Assembly (NCBI GenBank): GCA_963995525.1
Contig: OZ023206.1
Location: forward strand, 41,718,969-41,782,968
Source: Escarpia spicata
Lineage: Eukaryota; Annelida; Polychaeta; Sabellida; Siboglinidae
DNA length: 64,000 nucleotides
Direction of reading: 5' to 3'
Positions 43,078 through 55,871 of the stretch are shown here, in pieces. The notes beneath the pieces are model-generated. The model saw only the letters and a list, made by a program, of their open reading frames with translations. It had not been told where the DNA came from and searched no databases. Within the stretch, counting starts at the first letter, position 1. Every line of letters begins with the position of its first letter. Made by a program: the position numbers and the translations under genes.

Positions 43078-45234
43078 ATGAAGGAGACTGCAAATTATGA
43101 GACTGGTAAACTTAGCAAACATAGTGATAGGAAGACACCGCCTGTTAGAGGAATGAGGAGAAATCGGTGCGGTTTCCAACAAGGCCACCCACATTTTGAA
43201 GCAATGCATGGCGAATCAACAGAAACACCAGACAGTCATGTATGGATGCCACGACTCGGCATGGCTGACTTTTCAAGAGTCGTACAAGAAACTTCTGGTG
43301 GACTGTTAACGGTACCCGATGCTGACGGCAAGCCTGGCAATAGCAAAATTCTACGACCGCGGCCATACCGATGCCCAGATTTAACAGACAGCTACCTCCA
43401 GCCAGACGAAAATCAAGGAGGAACCGAGATGCGTCTGCTAAATATGGAAAAGAGTGCTCAGATGTGGAATGAATGTTACACTGAGCACGCCTGCAAGACG
43501 ACGTGCACTTCTCCACAGTTTCAAATATACCATGAACAACAGATTGGTCTCTGTTGGAAGCAATCACTCCGATGTACAAATTGTGACTATCATTCGCGCA
43601 TGTACAAACTGTACACTGAGGTCAGCACTGGACGTAGTGGTCAGCGAGCTGCTACAACTAATGTCGCACTTCACGTCGGTCTCCAGGATTCGACAATAGG
43701 GACCACAAAGATCCGTCACATTCTAGCTGCAATGGACACACCACCACCTAGTCGCACAGGATTACAGAGAACTGCAAACAAGGTCGCAACTGTCACCGCA
43801 CAAGCAACCATGGACGACTTACACAGGAGAAGACAGAAAACAAAAGAGATCAACACTCTGCGTGGTCTGCCAGAAGATGCTCCGATTAACATAAGCGTCG
43901 ATGTTCGGTACAACTCCACAAATCTCAAAAACACTTACAGCTGTGGTGGGCAGAATGCGTCACAGGCTTTGGGAACTGCAATCAGTTGGCAAACCGGTGA
44001 AAAGGAAATCATAGCTTTCTGGATGGACAGCAAGCTGTGTAAACTAGGAGCTACACTTCGGAACAAGGGTGTCAATGTCACCTGTCCTGGCCATGCTGGT
44101 TGCACGGCCAATGTGCAAGCAACAGATCCGCTGTCCGAGTACAGAATTGGGAAACAAATTGGCGACAGTTTAGCACAAGATGACGTTGCAATCAAGTATG
44201 TTGCTACAGACGGTGATGCATTAGCATCGCGAGGTGTACAAGATGCAATGCCAGCAGGTATGGAGACACAGAGGCAATCCGATACGACGCATCTGTCTCA
44301 AACGCAATTTCGTCATATCACGAAAGCATCATTCTCCCCCAGGATGTTTCCAGGAGAAACTGCTGCAAGGCGAGCAGAAAACAGAAAAATGTTTGCGGAA
44401 GATGTGAAAACAAGATGCCAGAAGATCTACACAAGTGTCCACATACTTCACGACAGTGACACGACAGTTATAACTAGACGTATGCCCGACATCATTCAAG
44501 CCACACTCGACTGCTATTCTGGCTCATGCAGAAACTGTCGCAGACATGCAATTGTCTGCCGTGGTGGTCGCAAGAATTGGTGGAATACTTCACAGCATTT
44601 GAAGGCCTGCGGCCTCACGCGACTAAATATGACAGACAGTGATCGAGCAACACTTCAAGGACTGATTGAAATGCGTCTTGGCAATGCCGCACTTCAAATG
44701 ACACGACGCAGACTAACAACAAATCCAAATGAATCTGCAAACAGAGCTTTTTCCGCATCGTTACCTAAGAATGTTAAATTCAGTCGAAATGCACTGGGAC
44801 GTGTGTCTTCAGTCATCGATCGTCTAAACTACGGTGCTGGAGATTCAATGCTACGAAAATTGGAAAATGTACAGTGTCCCATTACAAAGGGTGGAAGAGT
44901 TGCTCACGCTGTTAAACGGATCCAGCAAGATGTAGTTTACCAACGACAATATGCCAGACGGCCATCGGTGCGCCTACACAGACGAGCCACCAAGTCAAAG
45001 AGGATGAGAGACTACATTAGGGCGAAACGACAGAGATGCCAAGCCGACATCTACAGAAAGAGTCAACTTGATCCCAAACCAGCAAGTCATACAGTAACAA
45101 CAGTAGCAGTGACAGCAACGGCAGTTACACCAGTGAGAAGGAGGCGCCGACAGCCACCGGGAAATCGTACTGATCACCCATATTCGTTAAGGTCACGAAA
45201 ATCGGCCGATCACTCTTACGCAAGCAGAGAGTAG
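43078..45234 (+). CDS. Mutator-like transposase, u11
   Basis: Intact 718-residue consensus copy. Confidence 0.82.
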   Translation: MKETANYETGKLSKHSDRKTPPVRGMRRNRCGFQQGHPHFEAMHGESTETPDSHVWMPRLGMADFSRVVQETSGGLLTVPDADGKPGNSKILRPRPYRCPDLTDSYLQPDENQGGTEMRLLNMEKSAQMWNECYTEHACKTTCTSPQFQIYHEQQIGLCWKQSLRCTNCDYHSRMYKLYTEVSTGRSGQRAATTNVALHVGLQDSTIGTTKIRHILAAMDTPPPSRTGLQRTANKVATVTAQATMDDLHRRRQKTKEINTLRGLPEDAPINISVDVRYNSTNLKNTYSCGGQNASQALGTAISWQTGEKEIIAFWMDSKLCKLGATLRNKGVNVTCPGHAGCTANVQATDPLSEYRIGKQIGDSLAQDDVAIKYVATDGDALASRGVQDAMPAGMETQRQSDTTHLSQTQFRHITKASFSPRMFPGETAARRAENRKMFAEDVKTRCQKIYTSVHILHDSDTTVITRRMPDIIQATLDCYSGSCRNCRRHAIVCRGGRKNWWNTSQHLKACGLTRLNMTDSDRATLQGLIEMRLGNAALQMTRRRLTTNPNESANRAFSASLPKNVKFSRNALGRVSSVIDRLNYGAGDSMLRKLENVQCPITKGGRVAHAVKRIQQDVVYQRQYARRPSVRLHRRATKSKRMRDYIRAKRQRCQADIYRKSQLDPKPASHTVTTVAVTATAVTPVRRRRRQPPGNRTDHPYSLRSRKSADHSYASRE

Positions 45235-45543
45235 ACAGACACACAGACACGCATACACATGAGCACAATGTGCATACACAACATTATAACAATACGACAT
45301 TCTGTATTTCTGCAGCGTCTACTTGGGCTGCAAACTGACCATCATCCATGCAAACACAATGTGAAGACCTAGACCATCCGACACACACGACACCATCTGC
45401 CTGCCGACATTCATGCAAACACAATCAGACTACGAGCACCACGAACGTCTTGAGTACCACGATCAATCGACACGATGCAATGCTACATCAGTGACAGCAG
45501 GGGCTGACTGATGTCGACATATATCAGTGACCAGTTGTAACGA

Positions 45544-45993
45544 TCACACATCGGAAAAGTTCATCGTACACGAACTCCCGACAAAATGTAAGTGCTCACC
45601 ACTTTTTAATGGATTTAATTTTAAATCTAACATGCATGCAGGGTAAATGCCATGACCACGACATTCGCCTGATTTCACGCAAGAAATCCTTTCATTGTTG
45701 ACACCGTGTGGTTCCAGGCTGACATGTGTGGCTGTCACACAGAGACTATTGTGGCAGAGATGTGAAGCATCCAGATTCGCTCTTATAAATGTTCTCCTGT
45801 GGTGCAGCATATAGCTTAACCGGTGTGCCGTTATGGTACGTCTATTGCCACATCTAAACTTGCAGCTAACTGCTCCGTATTTCACCCCTGTGCCTTTTGT
45901 GCAGCCTGTCCACAATATACATTGATTGTTTGTTGAAATAGACACATTTTCATTAATTTTGTCTGCATATTTTTCGTAAAACCTGTCGTCCAT
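45544..45993 (-). CDS. I-PpoI-like endonuclease, u11
   Basis: Same 149-residue protein; G variant, no extra C. Confidence 0.85.
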   Translation of the reverse strand: MDDRFYEKYADKINENVSISTNNQCILWTGCTKGTGVKYGAVSCKFRCGNRRTITAHRLSYMLHHRRTFIRANLDASHLCHNSLCVTATHVSLEPHGVNNERISCVKSGECRGHGIYPACMLDLKLNPLKSGEHLHFVGSSCTMNFSDV

Positions 45994-46036
45994 GATGCCT
46001 CACTGTGTAGCGTGTTTCCGTTGCTAGGGACTTTAA

Positions 46037-46495
46037 TTGGGGTCAGCACACTGTCAGTTTTCCCATTGGCGACCATGTTAACGTTTTGTGTGATTATAAG
46101 AAAACGTGACCTATAAAGTTTCTTAAACTTCTCACCTGCTGTTATTATCATCTCATTGACATGCTGGTCGAGTTTAGTCAAAATCTCATATCTCTAGCTC
46201 TTGCAAAATGCCTGTATGTATGACACCCGTCAATATTTACAACTGGATGCAGGCAGTAATCCGGCTACAGTGTCAACTAGCCAAATTGCTGCCAGATACC
46301 CTTCCGCTTAGTAAAATCAGCTAAAAAGACACCATTTCACTGTCAACAGCTTCAACAATCACATCTAGAAATCTGACTACTCAAGTGCACTTATGTCAGA
46401 GCAAGTGAATATTAGAAAAAGTCATTTCTCAAAAATATACTGCACTTTGTTTCGTCTGTAATCAAGCAGGAAGTCCAACAGTGTGCTGACCCCAA
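46037..46495. mobile_element. MITE-like element, u11
   Basis: 459 bp, both inverted repeats intact. Confidence 0.88.
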
Positions 46496-47341
46496 ATAGG
46501 TTTGGCAATTTTTGAGAAAAAAATTGAAATTACTATATTTTTGAGGCACTCCTATCTCAAACACTGTGCAATATTTTTTTTTTTAATTCATCCACATGTT
46601 TTTTTTCTATACACATTTCAAAAGCGCCACCCTACTTGACCGGGCACCATATGAGTAAGCATTTTACTGTTGGACATATTCTAATCTGGCATAACTCTAC
46701 ACTGTACACACTTTCTCATCCGGCATATATGAAGACCTAACCCTATTTTCCAGAAAGCCCAGTATGTTTTCTGTAAACATATCACATACAGGCAGTTGTT
46801 ATGTTGCATTTATATTTATATTGATTTTTTTACTTTTTCCCTATTAGACAACTATAATTATACATGATATATGACCTTAAAGTGTGGATTCTTCAAAGGC
46901 CAGACGTCTTAATGAGTTCAATTGCACAGTATTACACAACCCAATTAGTAGACATTCAATACACTGTGGCACTTGCCTGATTGAGTACTGATCAAGTCAG
47001 GTGACTGTATGTCCTGGCAGCCTGGGCCTAGGAGCTGAATGCCAGTAGTCACTCTGCCAAGATGTCATTAGGGTTGCTCCCAACCTCTTCACATGTGTTT
47101 AATTAGCTGAAGTAAACAAAAAAAGATTGTTTAATCACCCTTCTGCAATGTCATTGGTCCATTTATGATATAGATTTCCAAATGGAGGCTTCACTAATGT
47201 GATTCTCTCCCCACCCCCCTTATCACACCCAAGTTCTGTCACTGTGATTTGGACTTTCAGACTCATTAGAAGTCTGTGATTTCAAATAACGGTTTGTCCC
47301 TTTCAACTGTGATTCTGCCGGGATTATTCTGCATTATTACA

Positions 47342-49498
47342 ATGAAGGAGACTGCAAATTATGAGACTGGTAAACTTAGCAAACATAGTGATAGGAAGAC
47401 ACCGCCTGTTAGAGGAATGAGGAGAAATCGGTGCGGTTTCCAACAAGGCCACCCACATTTTGAAGCAATGCATGGCGAATCAACAGAAACACCAGACAGT
47501 CATGTATGGATGCCACGACTCGGCATGGCTGACTTTTCAAGAGTCGTACAAGAAACTTCTGGTGGACTGTTAACGGTACCCGATGCTGACGGCAAGCCTG
47601 GCAATAGCAAAATTCTACGACCGCGGCCATACCGATGCCCAGATTTAACAGACAGCTACCTCCAGCCAGACGAAAATCAAGGAGGAACCGAGATGCGTCT
47701 GCTAAATATGGAAAAGAGTGCTCAGATGTGGAATGAATGTTACACTGAGCACGCCTGCAAGACGACGTGCACTTCTCCACAGTTTCAAATATACCATGAA
47801 CAACAGATTGGTCTCTGTTGGAAGCAATCACTCCGATGTACAAATTGTGACTATCATTCGCGCATGTACAAACTGTACACTGAGGTCAGCACTGGACGTA
47901 GTGGTCAGCGAGCTGCTACAACTAATGTCGCACTTCACGTCGGTCTCCAGGATTCGACAATAGGGACCACAAAGATCCGTCACATTCTAGCTGCAATGGA
48001 CACACCACCACCTAGTCGCACAGGATTACAGAGAACTGCAAACAAGGTCGCAACTGTCACCGCACAAGCAACCATGGACGACTTACACAGGAGAAGACAG
48101 AAAACAAAAGAGATCAACACTCTGCGTGGTCTGCCAGAAGATGCTCCGATTAACATAAGCGTCGATGTTCGGTACAACTCCACAAATCTCAAAAACACTT
48201 ACAGCTGTGGTGGGCAGAATGCGTCACAGGCTTTGGGAACTGCAATCAGTTGGCAAACCGGTGAAAAGGAAATCATAGCTTTCTGGATGGACAGCAAGCT
48301 GTGTAAACTAGGAGCTACACTTCGGAACAAGGGTGTCAATGTCACCTGTCCTGGCCATGCTGGTTGCACGGCCAATGTGCAAGCAACAGATCCGCTGTCC
48401 GAGTACAGAATTGGGAAACAAATTGGCGACAGTTTAGCACAAGATGACGTTGCAATCAAGTATGTTGCTACAGACGGTGATGCATTAGCATCGCGAGGTG
48501 TACAAGATGCAATGCCAGCAGGTATGGAGACACAGAGGCAATCCGATACGACGCATCTGTCTCAAACGCAATTTCGTCATATCACGAAAGCATCATTCTC
48601 CCCCAGGATGTTTCCAGGAGAAACTGCTGCAAGGCGAGCAGAAAACAGAAAAATGTTTGCGGAAGATGTGAAAACAAGATGCCAGAAGATCTACACAAGT
48701 GTCCACATACTTCACGACAGTGACACGACAGTTATAACTAGACGTATGCCCGACATCATTCAAGCCACACTCGACTGCTATTCTGGCTCATGCAGAAACT
48801 GTCGCAGACATGCAATTGTCTGCCGTGGTGGTCGCAAGAATTGGTGGAATACTTCACAGCATTTGAAGGCCTGCGGCCTCACGCGACTAAATATGACAGA
48901 CAGTGATCGAGCAACACTTCAAGGACTGATTGAAATGCGTCTTGGCAATGCCGCACTTCAAATGACACGACGCAGACTAACAACAAATCCAAATGAATCT
49001 GCAAACAGAGCTTTTTCCGCATCGTTACCTAAGAATGTTAAATTCAGTCGAAATGCACTGGGACGTGTGTCTTCAGTCATCGATCGTCTAAACTACGGTG
49101 CTGGAGATTCAATGCTACGAAAATTGGAAAATGTACAGTGTCCCATTACAAAGGGTGGAAGAGTTGCTCACGCTGTTAAACGGATCCAGCAAGATGTAGT
49201 TTACCAACGACAATATGCCAGACGGCCATCGGTGCGCCTACACAGACGAGCCACCAAGTCAAAGAGGATGAGAGACTACATTAGGGCGAAACGACAGAGA
49301 TGCCAAGCCGACATCTACAGAAAGAGTCAACTTGATCCCAAACCAGCAAGTCATACAGTAACAACAGTAGCAGTGACAGCAACGGCAGTTACACCAGTGA
49401 GAAGGAGGCGCCGACAGCCACCGGGAAATCGTACTGATCACCCATATTCGTTAAGGTCACGAAAATCGGCCGATCACTCTTACGCAAGCAGAGAGTAG
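47342..49498 (+). CDS. Mutator-like transposase, u12
   Basis: Intact 718-residue consensus copy. Confidence 0.82.
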   Translation: MKETANYETGKLSKHSDRKTPPVRGMRRNRCGFQQGHPHFEAMHGESTETPDSHVWMPRLGMADFSRVVQETSGGLLTVPDADGKPGNSKILRPRPYRCPDLTDSYLQPDENQGGTEMRLLNMEKSAQMWNECYTEHACKTTCTSPQFQIYHEQQIGLCWKQSLRCTNCDYHSRMYKLYTEVSTGRSGQRAATTNVALHVGLQDSTIGTTKIRHILAAMDTPPPSRTGLQRTANKVATVTAQATMDDLHRRRQKTKEINTLRGLPEDAPINISVDVRYNSTNLKNTYSCGGQNASQALGTAISWQTGEKEIIAFWMDSKLCKLGATLRNKGVNVTCPGHAGCTANVQATDPLSEYRIGKQIGDSLAQDDVAIKYVATDGDALASRGVQDAMPAGMETQRQSDTTHLSQTQFRHITKASFSPRMFPGETAARRAENRKMFAEDVKTRCQKIYTSVHILHDSDTTVITRRMPDIIQATLDCYSGSCRNCRRHAIVCRGGRKNWWNTSQHLKACGLTRLNMTDSDRATLQGLIEMRLGNAALQMTRRRLTTNPNESANRAFSASLPKNVKFSRNALGRVSSVIDRLNYGAGDSMLRKLENVQCPITKGGRVAHAVKRIQQDVVYQRQYARRPSVRLHRRATKSKRMRDYIRAKRQRCQADIYRKSQLDPKPASHTVTTVAVTATAVTPVRRRRRQPPGNRTDHPYSLRSRKSADHSYASRE

Positions 49499-49808
49499 AC
49501 AGACACACAGACACGCATACACATGAGCACAATGTGCATACACAACATTATAACAATACGACATTCTGTATTTCTGCAGCGTCTACTTGGGCTGCAAACT
49601 GACCATCATCCATGCAAACACAATGTGAAGACCTAGACCATCCGACACACACGACACCATCTGCCTGCCGACATTCATGCAAACACAATCAGACTACGAG
49701 CACCACGAACATCTTGAGTACCACGATCAATCGACACGCATGCAATGCTACATCAGTGACAGCAGGGGCTGACTGATGTCGACATATATCAGTGACCAGT
49801 TGTAACGA

Positions 49809-50258
49809 TCACACATCGGAAAAGTTCATCGTACACGAACTCCCGACAAAATGTAAGTGCTCACCACTTTTTAATGGATTTAATTTTAAATCTAACATGC
49901 ATGCAGGGTAAATGCCATGACCACGACATTCGCCTGATTTCACGCAAGAAATCCTTTCATTGTTGACACCGTGTGGTTCCAGGCTGACATGTGTGGCTGT
50001 CACACAGAGACTATTGTGGCAGAGATGTGAAGCATCCAGATTCGCTCTTATAAATGTTCTCCTGTGGTGCAGCATATAGCTTAACCGGTGTGCCGTTATG
50101 GTACGTCTATTGCCACATCTAAACTTGCAGCTAACTGCTCCGTATTTCACCCCTGTGCCTTTTGTGCAGCCTGTCCACAATATACATTGATTGTTTGTTG
50201 AAATAGACACATTTTCATTAATTTTGTCTGCATATTTTTCGTAAAACCTGTCGTCCAT
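49809..50258 (-). CDS. I-PpoI-like endonuclease, u12
   Basis: Same 149-residue protein; the 3' spacer has the A variant with the extra C, a combination found only here and in u13. Confidence 0.85.
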   Translation of the reverse strand: MDDRFYEKYADKINENVSISTNNQCILWTGCTKGTGVKYGAVSCKFRCGNRRTITAHRLSYMLHHRRTFIRANLDASHLCHNSLCVTATHVSLEPHGVNNERISCVKSGECRGHGIYPACMLDLKLNPLKSGEHLHFVGSSCTMNFSDV

Positions 50259-50301
50259 GATGCCTCACTGTGTAGCGTGTTTCCGTTGCTAGGGACTTTA
50301 A

Positions 50302-50760
50302 TTGGGGTCAGCACACTGTCAGTTTTCCCATTGGCGACCATGTTAACGTTTTGTGTGATTATAAGAAAACGTGACCTATAAAGTTTCTTAAACTTCTCAC
50401 CTGCTGTTATTATCATCTCATTGACATGCTGGTCGAGTTTAGTCAAAATCTCATATCTCTAGCTCTTGCAAAATGCCTGTATGTATGACACCCGTCAATA
50501 TTTACAACTGGATGCAGGCAGTAATCCGGCTACAGTGTCAACTAGCCAAATTGCTGCCAGATACCCTTCCGCTTAGTAAAATCAGCTAAAAAGACACCAT
50601 TTCACTGTCAACAGCTTCAACAATCACATCTAGAAATCTGACTACTCAAGTGCACTTATGTCAGAGCAAGTGAATATTAGAAAAAGTCATTTCTCAAAAA
50701 TATACTGCACTTTGTTTCGTCTGTAATCAAGCAGGAAGTCCAACAGTGTGCTGACCCCAA
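50302..50760. mobile_element. MITE-like element, u12
   Basis: 459 bp, both inverted repeats intact. Confidence 0.88.
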
Positions 50761-51606
50761 ATAGGTTTGGCAATTTTTGAGAAAAAAATTGAAATTACTA
50801 TATTTTTGAGGCACTCCTATCTCAAACACTGTGCAATATTTTTTTTTTTAATTCATCCACATGTTTTTTTTCTATACACATTTCAAAAGCGCCACCCTAC
50901 TTGACCGGGCACCATATGAGTAAGCATTTTACTGTTGGACATATTCTAATCTGGCATAACTCTACACTGTACACACTTTCTCATCCGGCATATATGAAGA
51001 CCTAACCCTATTTTCCAGAAAGCCCAGTATGTTTTCTGTAAACATATCACATACAGGCAGTTGTTATGTTGCATTTATATTTATATTGATTTTTTTACTT
51101 TTTCCCTATTAGACAACTATAATTATACATGATATATGACCTTAAAGTGTGGATTCTTCAAAGGCCAGACGTCTTAATGAGTTCAATTGCACAGTATTAC
51201 ACAACCCAATTAGTAGACATTCAATACACTGTGGCACTTGCCTGATTGAGTACTGATCAAGTCAGGTGACTGTATGTCCTGGCAGCCTGGGCCTAGGAGC
51301 TGAATGCCAGTAGTCACTCTGCCAAGATGTCATTAGGGTTGCTCCCAACCTCTTCACATGTGTTTAATTAGCTGAAGTAAACAAAAAAAGATTGTTTAAT
51401 CACCCTTCTGCAATGTCATTGGTCCATTTATGATATAGATTTCCAAATGGAGGCTTCACTAATGTGATTCTCTCCCCACCCCCCTTATCACACCCAAGTT
51501 CTGTCACTGTGATTTGGACTTTCAGACTCATTAGAAGTCTGTGATTTCAAATAACGGTTTGTCCCTTTCAACTGTGATTCTGCCGGGATTATTCTGCATT
51601 ATTACA

Positions 51607-53763
51607 ATGAAGGAGACTGCAAATTATGAGACTGGTAAACTTAGCAAACATAGTGATAGGAAGACACCGCCTGTTAGAGGAATGAGGAGAAATCGGTGCG
51701 GTTTCCAACAAGGCCACCCACATTTTGAAGCAATGCATGGCGAATCAACAGAAACACCAGACAGTCATGTATGGATGCCACGACTCGGCATGGCTGACTT
51801 TTCAAGAGTCGTACAAGAAACTTCTGGTGGACTGTTAACGGTACCCGATGCTGACGGCAAGCCTGGCAATAGCAAAATTCTACGACCGCGGCCATACCGA
51901 TGCCCAGATTTAACAGACAGCTACCTCCAGCCAGACGAAAATCAAGGAGGAACCGAGATGCGTCTGCTAAATATGGAAAAGAGTGCTCAGATGTGGAATG
52001 AATGTTACACTGAGCACGCCTGCAAGACGACGTGCACTTCTCCACAGTTTCAAATATACCATGAACAACAGATTGGTCTCTGTTGGAAGCAATCACTCCG
52101 ATGTACAAATTGTGACTATCATTCGCGCATGTACAAACTGTACACTGAGGTCAGCACTGGACGTAGTGGTCAGCGAGCTGCTACAACTAATGTCGCACTT
52201 CACGTCGGTCTCCAGGATTCGACAATAGGGACCACAAAGATCCGTCACATTCTAGCTGCAATGGACACACCACCACCTAGTCGCACAGGATTACAGAGAA
52301 CTGCAAACAAGGTCGCAACTGTCACCGCACAAGCAACCATGGACGACTTACACAGGAGAAGACAGAAAACAAAAGAGATCAACACTCTGCGTGGTCTGCC
52401 AGAAGATGCTCCGATTAACATAAGCGTCGATGTTCGGTACAACTCCACAAATCTCAAAAACACTTACAGCTGTGGTGGGCAGAATGCGTCACAGGCTTTG
52501 GGAACTGCAATCAGTTGGCAAACCGGTGAAAAGGAAATCATAGCTTTCTGGATGGACAGCAAGCTGTGTAAACTAGGAGCTACACTTCGGAACAAGGGTG
52601 TCAATGTCACCTGTCCTGGCCATGCTGGTTGCACGGCCAATGTGCAAGCAACAGATCCGCTGTCCGAGTACAGAATTGGGAAACAAATTGGCGACAGTTT
52701 AGCACAAGATGACGTTGCAATCAAGTATGTTGCTACAGACGGTGATGCATTAGCATCGCGAGGTGTACAAGATGCAATGCCAGCAGGTATGGAGACACAG
52801 AGGCAATCCGATACGACGCATCTGTCTCAAACGCAATTTCGTCATATCACGAAAGCATCATTCTCCCCCAGGATGTTTCCAGGAGAAACTGCTGCAAGGC
52901 GAGCAGAAAACAGAAAAATGTTTGCGGAAGATGTGAAAACAAGATGCCAGAAGATCTACACAAGTGTCCACATACTTCACGACAGTGACACGACAGTTAT
53001 AACTAGACGTATGCCCGACATCATTCAAGCCACACTCGACTGCTATTCTGGCTCATGCAGAAACTGTCGCAGACATGCAATTGTCTGCCGTGGTGGTCGC
53101 AAGAATTGGTGGAATACTTCACAGCATTTGAAGGCCTGCGGCCTCACGCGACTAAATATGACAGACAGTGATCGAGCAACACTTCAAGGACTGATTGAAA
53201 TGCGTCTTGGCAATGCCGCACTTCAAATGACACGACGCAGACTAACAACAAATCCAAATGAATCTGCAAACAGAGCTTTTTCCGCATCGTTACCTAAGAA
53301 TGTTAAATTCAGTCGAAATGCACTGGGACGTGTGTCTTCAGTCATCGATCGTCTAAACTACGGTGCTGGAGATTCAATGCTACGAAAATTGGAAAATGTA
53401 CAGTGTCCCATTACAAAGGGTGGAAGAGTTGCTCACGCTGTTAAACGGATCCAGCAAGATGTAGTTTACCAACGACAATATGCCAGACGGCCATCGGTGC
53501 GCCTACACAGACGAGCCACCAAGTCAAAGAGGATGAGAGACTACATTAGGGCGAAACGACAGAGATGCCAAGCCGACATCTACAGAAAGAGTCAACTTGA
53601 TCCCAAACCAGCAAGTCATACAGTAACAACAGTAGCAGTGACAGCAACGGCAGTTACACCAGTGAGAAGGAGGCGCCGACAGCCACCGGGAAATCGTACT
53701 GATCACCCATATTCGTTAAGGTCACGAAAATCGGCCGATCACTCTTACGCAAGCAGAGAGTAG
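51607..53763 (+). CDS. Mutator-like transposase, u13
   Basis: Intact 718-residue consensus copy. Confidence 0.82.
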   Translation: MKETANYETGKLSKHSDRKTPPVRGMRRNRCGFQQGHPHFEAMHGESTETPDSHVWMPRLGMADFSRVVQETSGGLLTVPDADGKPGNSKILRPRPYRCPDLTDSYLQPDENQGGTEMRLLNMEKSAQMWNECYTEHACKTTCTSPQFQIYHEQQIGLCWKQSLRCTNCDYHSRMYKLYTEVSTGRSGQRAATTNVALHVGLQDSTIGTTKIRHILAAMDTPPPSRTGLQRTANKVATVTAQATMDDLHRRRQKTKEINTLRGLPEDAPINISVDVRYNSTNLKNTYSCGGQNASQALGTAISWQTGEKEIIAFWMDSKLCKLGATLRNKGVNVTCPGHAGCTANVQATDPLSEYRIGKQIGDSLAQDDVAIKYVATDGDALASRGVQDAMPAGMETQRQSDTTHLSQTQFRHITKASFSPRMFPGETAARRAENRKMFAEDVKTRCQKIYTSVHILHDSDTTVITRRMPDIIQATLDCYSGSCRNCRRHAIVCRGGRKNWWNTSQHLKACGLTRLNMTDSDRATLQGLIEMRLGNAALQMTRRRLTTNPNESANRAFSASLPKNVKFSRNALGRVSSVIDRLNYGAGDSMLRKLENVQCPITKGGRVAHAVKRIQQDVVYQRQYARRPSVRLHRRATKSKRMRDYIRAKRQRCQADIYRKSQLDPKPASHTVTTVAVTATAVTPVRRRRRQPPGNRTDHPYSLRSRKSADHSYASRE

Positions 53764-54073
53764 ACAGACACACAGACACGCATACACATGAGCACAATGT
53801 GCATACACAACATTATAACAATACGACATTCTGTATTTCTGCAGCGTCTACTTGGGCTGCAAACTGACCATCATCCATGCAAACACAATGTGAAGACCTA
53901 GACCATCCGACACACACGACACCATCTGCCTGCCGACATTCATGCAAACACAATCAGACTACGAGCACCACGAACATCTTGAGTACCACGATCAATCGAC
54001 ACGCATGCAATGCTACATCAGTGACAGCAGGGGCTGACTGATGTCGACATATATCAGTGACCAGTTGTAACGA

Positions 54074-54523
54074 TCACACATCGGAAAAGTTCATCGTACA
54101 CGAACTCCCGACAAAATGTAAGTGCTCACCACTTTTTAATGGATTTAATTTTAAATCTAACATGCATGCAGGGTAAATGCCATGACCACGACATTCGCCT
54201 GATTTCACGCAAGAAATCCTTTCATTGTTGACACCGTGTGGTTCCAGGCTGACATGTGTGGCTGTCACACAGAGACTATTGTGGCAGAGATGTGAAGCAT
54301 CCAGATTCGCTCTTATAAATGTTCTCCTGTGGTGCAGCATATAGCTTAACCGGTGTGCCGTTATGGTACGTCTATTGCCACATCTAAACTTGCAGCTAAC
54401 TGCTCCGTATTTCACCCCTGTGCCTTTTGTGCAGCCTGTCCACAATATACATTGATTGTTTGTTGAAATAGACACATTTTCATTAATTTTGTCTGCATAT
54501 TTTTCGTAAAACCTGTCGTCCAT
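54074..54523 (-). CDS. I-PpoI-like endonuclease, u13
   Basis: Same 149-residue protein; A variant with the extra C, like u12. Confidence 0.85.
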   Translation of the reverse strand: MDDRFYEKYADKINENVSISTNNQCILWTGCTKGTGVKYGAVSCKFRCGNRRTITAHRLSYMLHHRRTFIRANLDASHLCHNSLCVTATHVSLEPHGVNNERISCVKSGECRGHGIYPACMLDLKLNPLKSGEHLHFVGSSCTMNFSDV

Positions 54524-54566
54524 GATGCCTCACTGTGTAGCGTGTTTCCGTTGCTAGGGACTTTAA

Positions 54567-55025
54567 TTGGGGTCAGCACACTGTCAGTTTTCCCATTGGC
54601 GACCATGTTAACGTTTTGTGTGATTATAAGAAAACGTGACCTATAAAGTTTCTTAAACTTCTCACCTGCTGTTATTATCATCTCATTGACATGCTGGTCG
54701 AGTTTAGTCAAAATCTCATATCTCTAGCTCTTGCAAAATGCCTGTATGTATGACACCCGTCAATATTTACAACTGGATGCAGGCAGTAATCCGGCTACAG
54801 TGTCAACTAGCCAAATTGCTGCCAGATACCCTTCCGCTTAGTAAAATCAGCTAAAAAGACACCATTTCACTGTCAACAGCTTCAACAATCACATCTAGAA
54901 ATCTGACTACTCAAGTGCACTTATGTCAGAGCAAGTGAATATTAGAAAAAGTCATTTCTCAAAAATATACTGCACTTTGTTTCGTCTGTAATCAAGCAGG
55001 AAGTCCAACAGTGTGCTGACCCCAA
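54567..55025. mobile_element. MITE-like element, u13
   Basis: 459 bp, both inverted repeats intact. Confidence 0.88.
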
Positions 55026-55871
55026 ATAGGTTTGGCAATTTTTGAGAAAAAAATTGAAATTACTATATTTTTGAGGCACTCCTATCTCAAACACTGTGCA
55101 ATATTTTTTTTTTTAATTCATCCACATGTTTTTTTTCTATACACATTTCAAAAGCGCCACCCTACTTGACCGGGCACCATATGAGTAAGCATTTTACTGT
55201 TGGACATATTCTAATCTGGCATAACTCTACACTGTACACACTTTCTCATCCGGCATATATGAAGACCTAACCCTATTTTCCAGAAAGCCCAGTATGTTTT
55301 CTGTAAACATATCACATACAGGCAGTTGTTATGTTGCATTTATATTTATATTGATTTTTTTACTTTTTCCCTATTAGACAACTATAATTATACATGATAT
55401 ATGACCTTAAAGTGTGGATTCTTCAAAGGCCAGACGTCTTAATGAGTTCAATTGCACAGTATTACACAACCCAATTAGTAGACATTCAATACACTGTGGC
55501 ACTTGCCTGATTGAGTACTGATCAAGTCAGGTGACTGTATGTCCTGGCAGCCTGGGCCTAGGAGCTGAATGCCAGTAGTCACTCTGCCAAGATGTCATTA
55601 GGGTTGCTCCCAACCTCTTCACATGTGTTTAATTAGCTGAAGTAAACAAAAAAAGATTGTTTAATCACCCTTCTGCAATGTCATTGGTCCATTTATGATA
55701 TAGATTTCCAAATGGAGGCTTCACTAATGTGATTCTCTCCCCACCCCCCTTATCACACCCAAGTTCTGTCACTGTGATTTGGACTTTCAGACTCATTAGA
55801 AGTCTGTGATTTCAAATAACGGTTTGTCCCTTTCAACTGTGATTCTGCTGGGATTATTCTGCATTATTACA

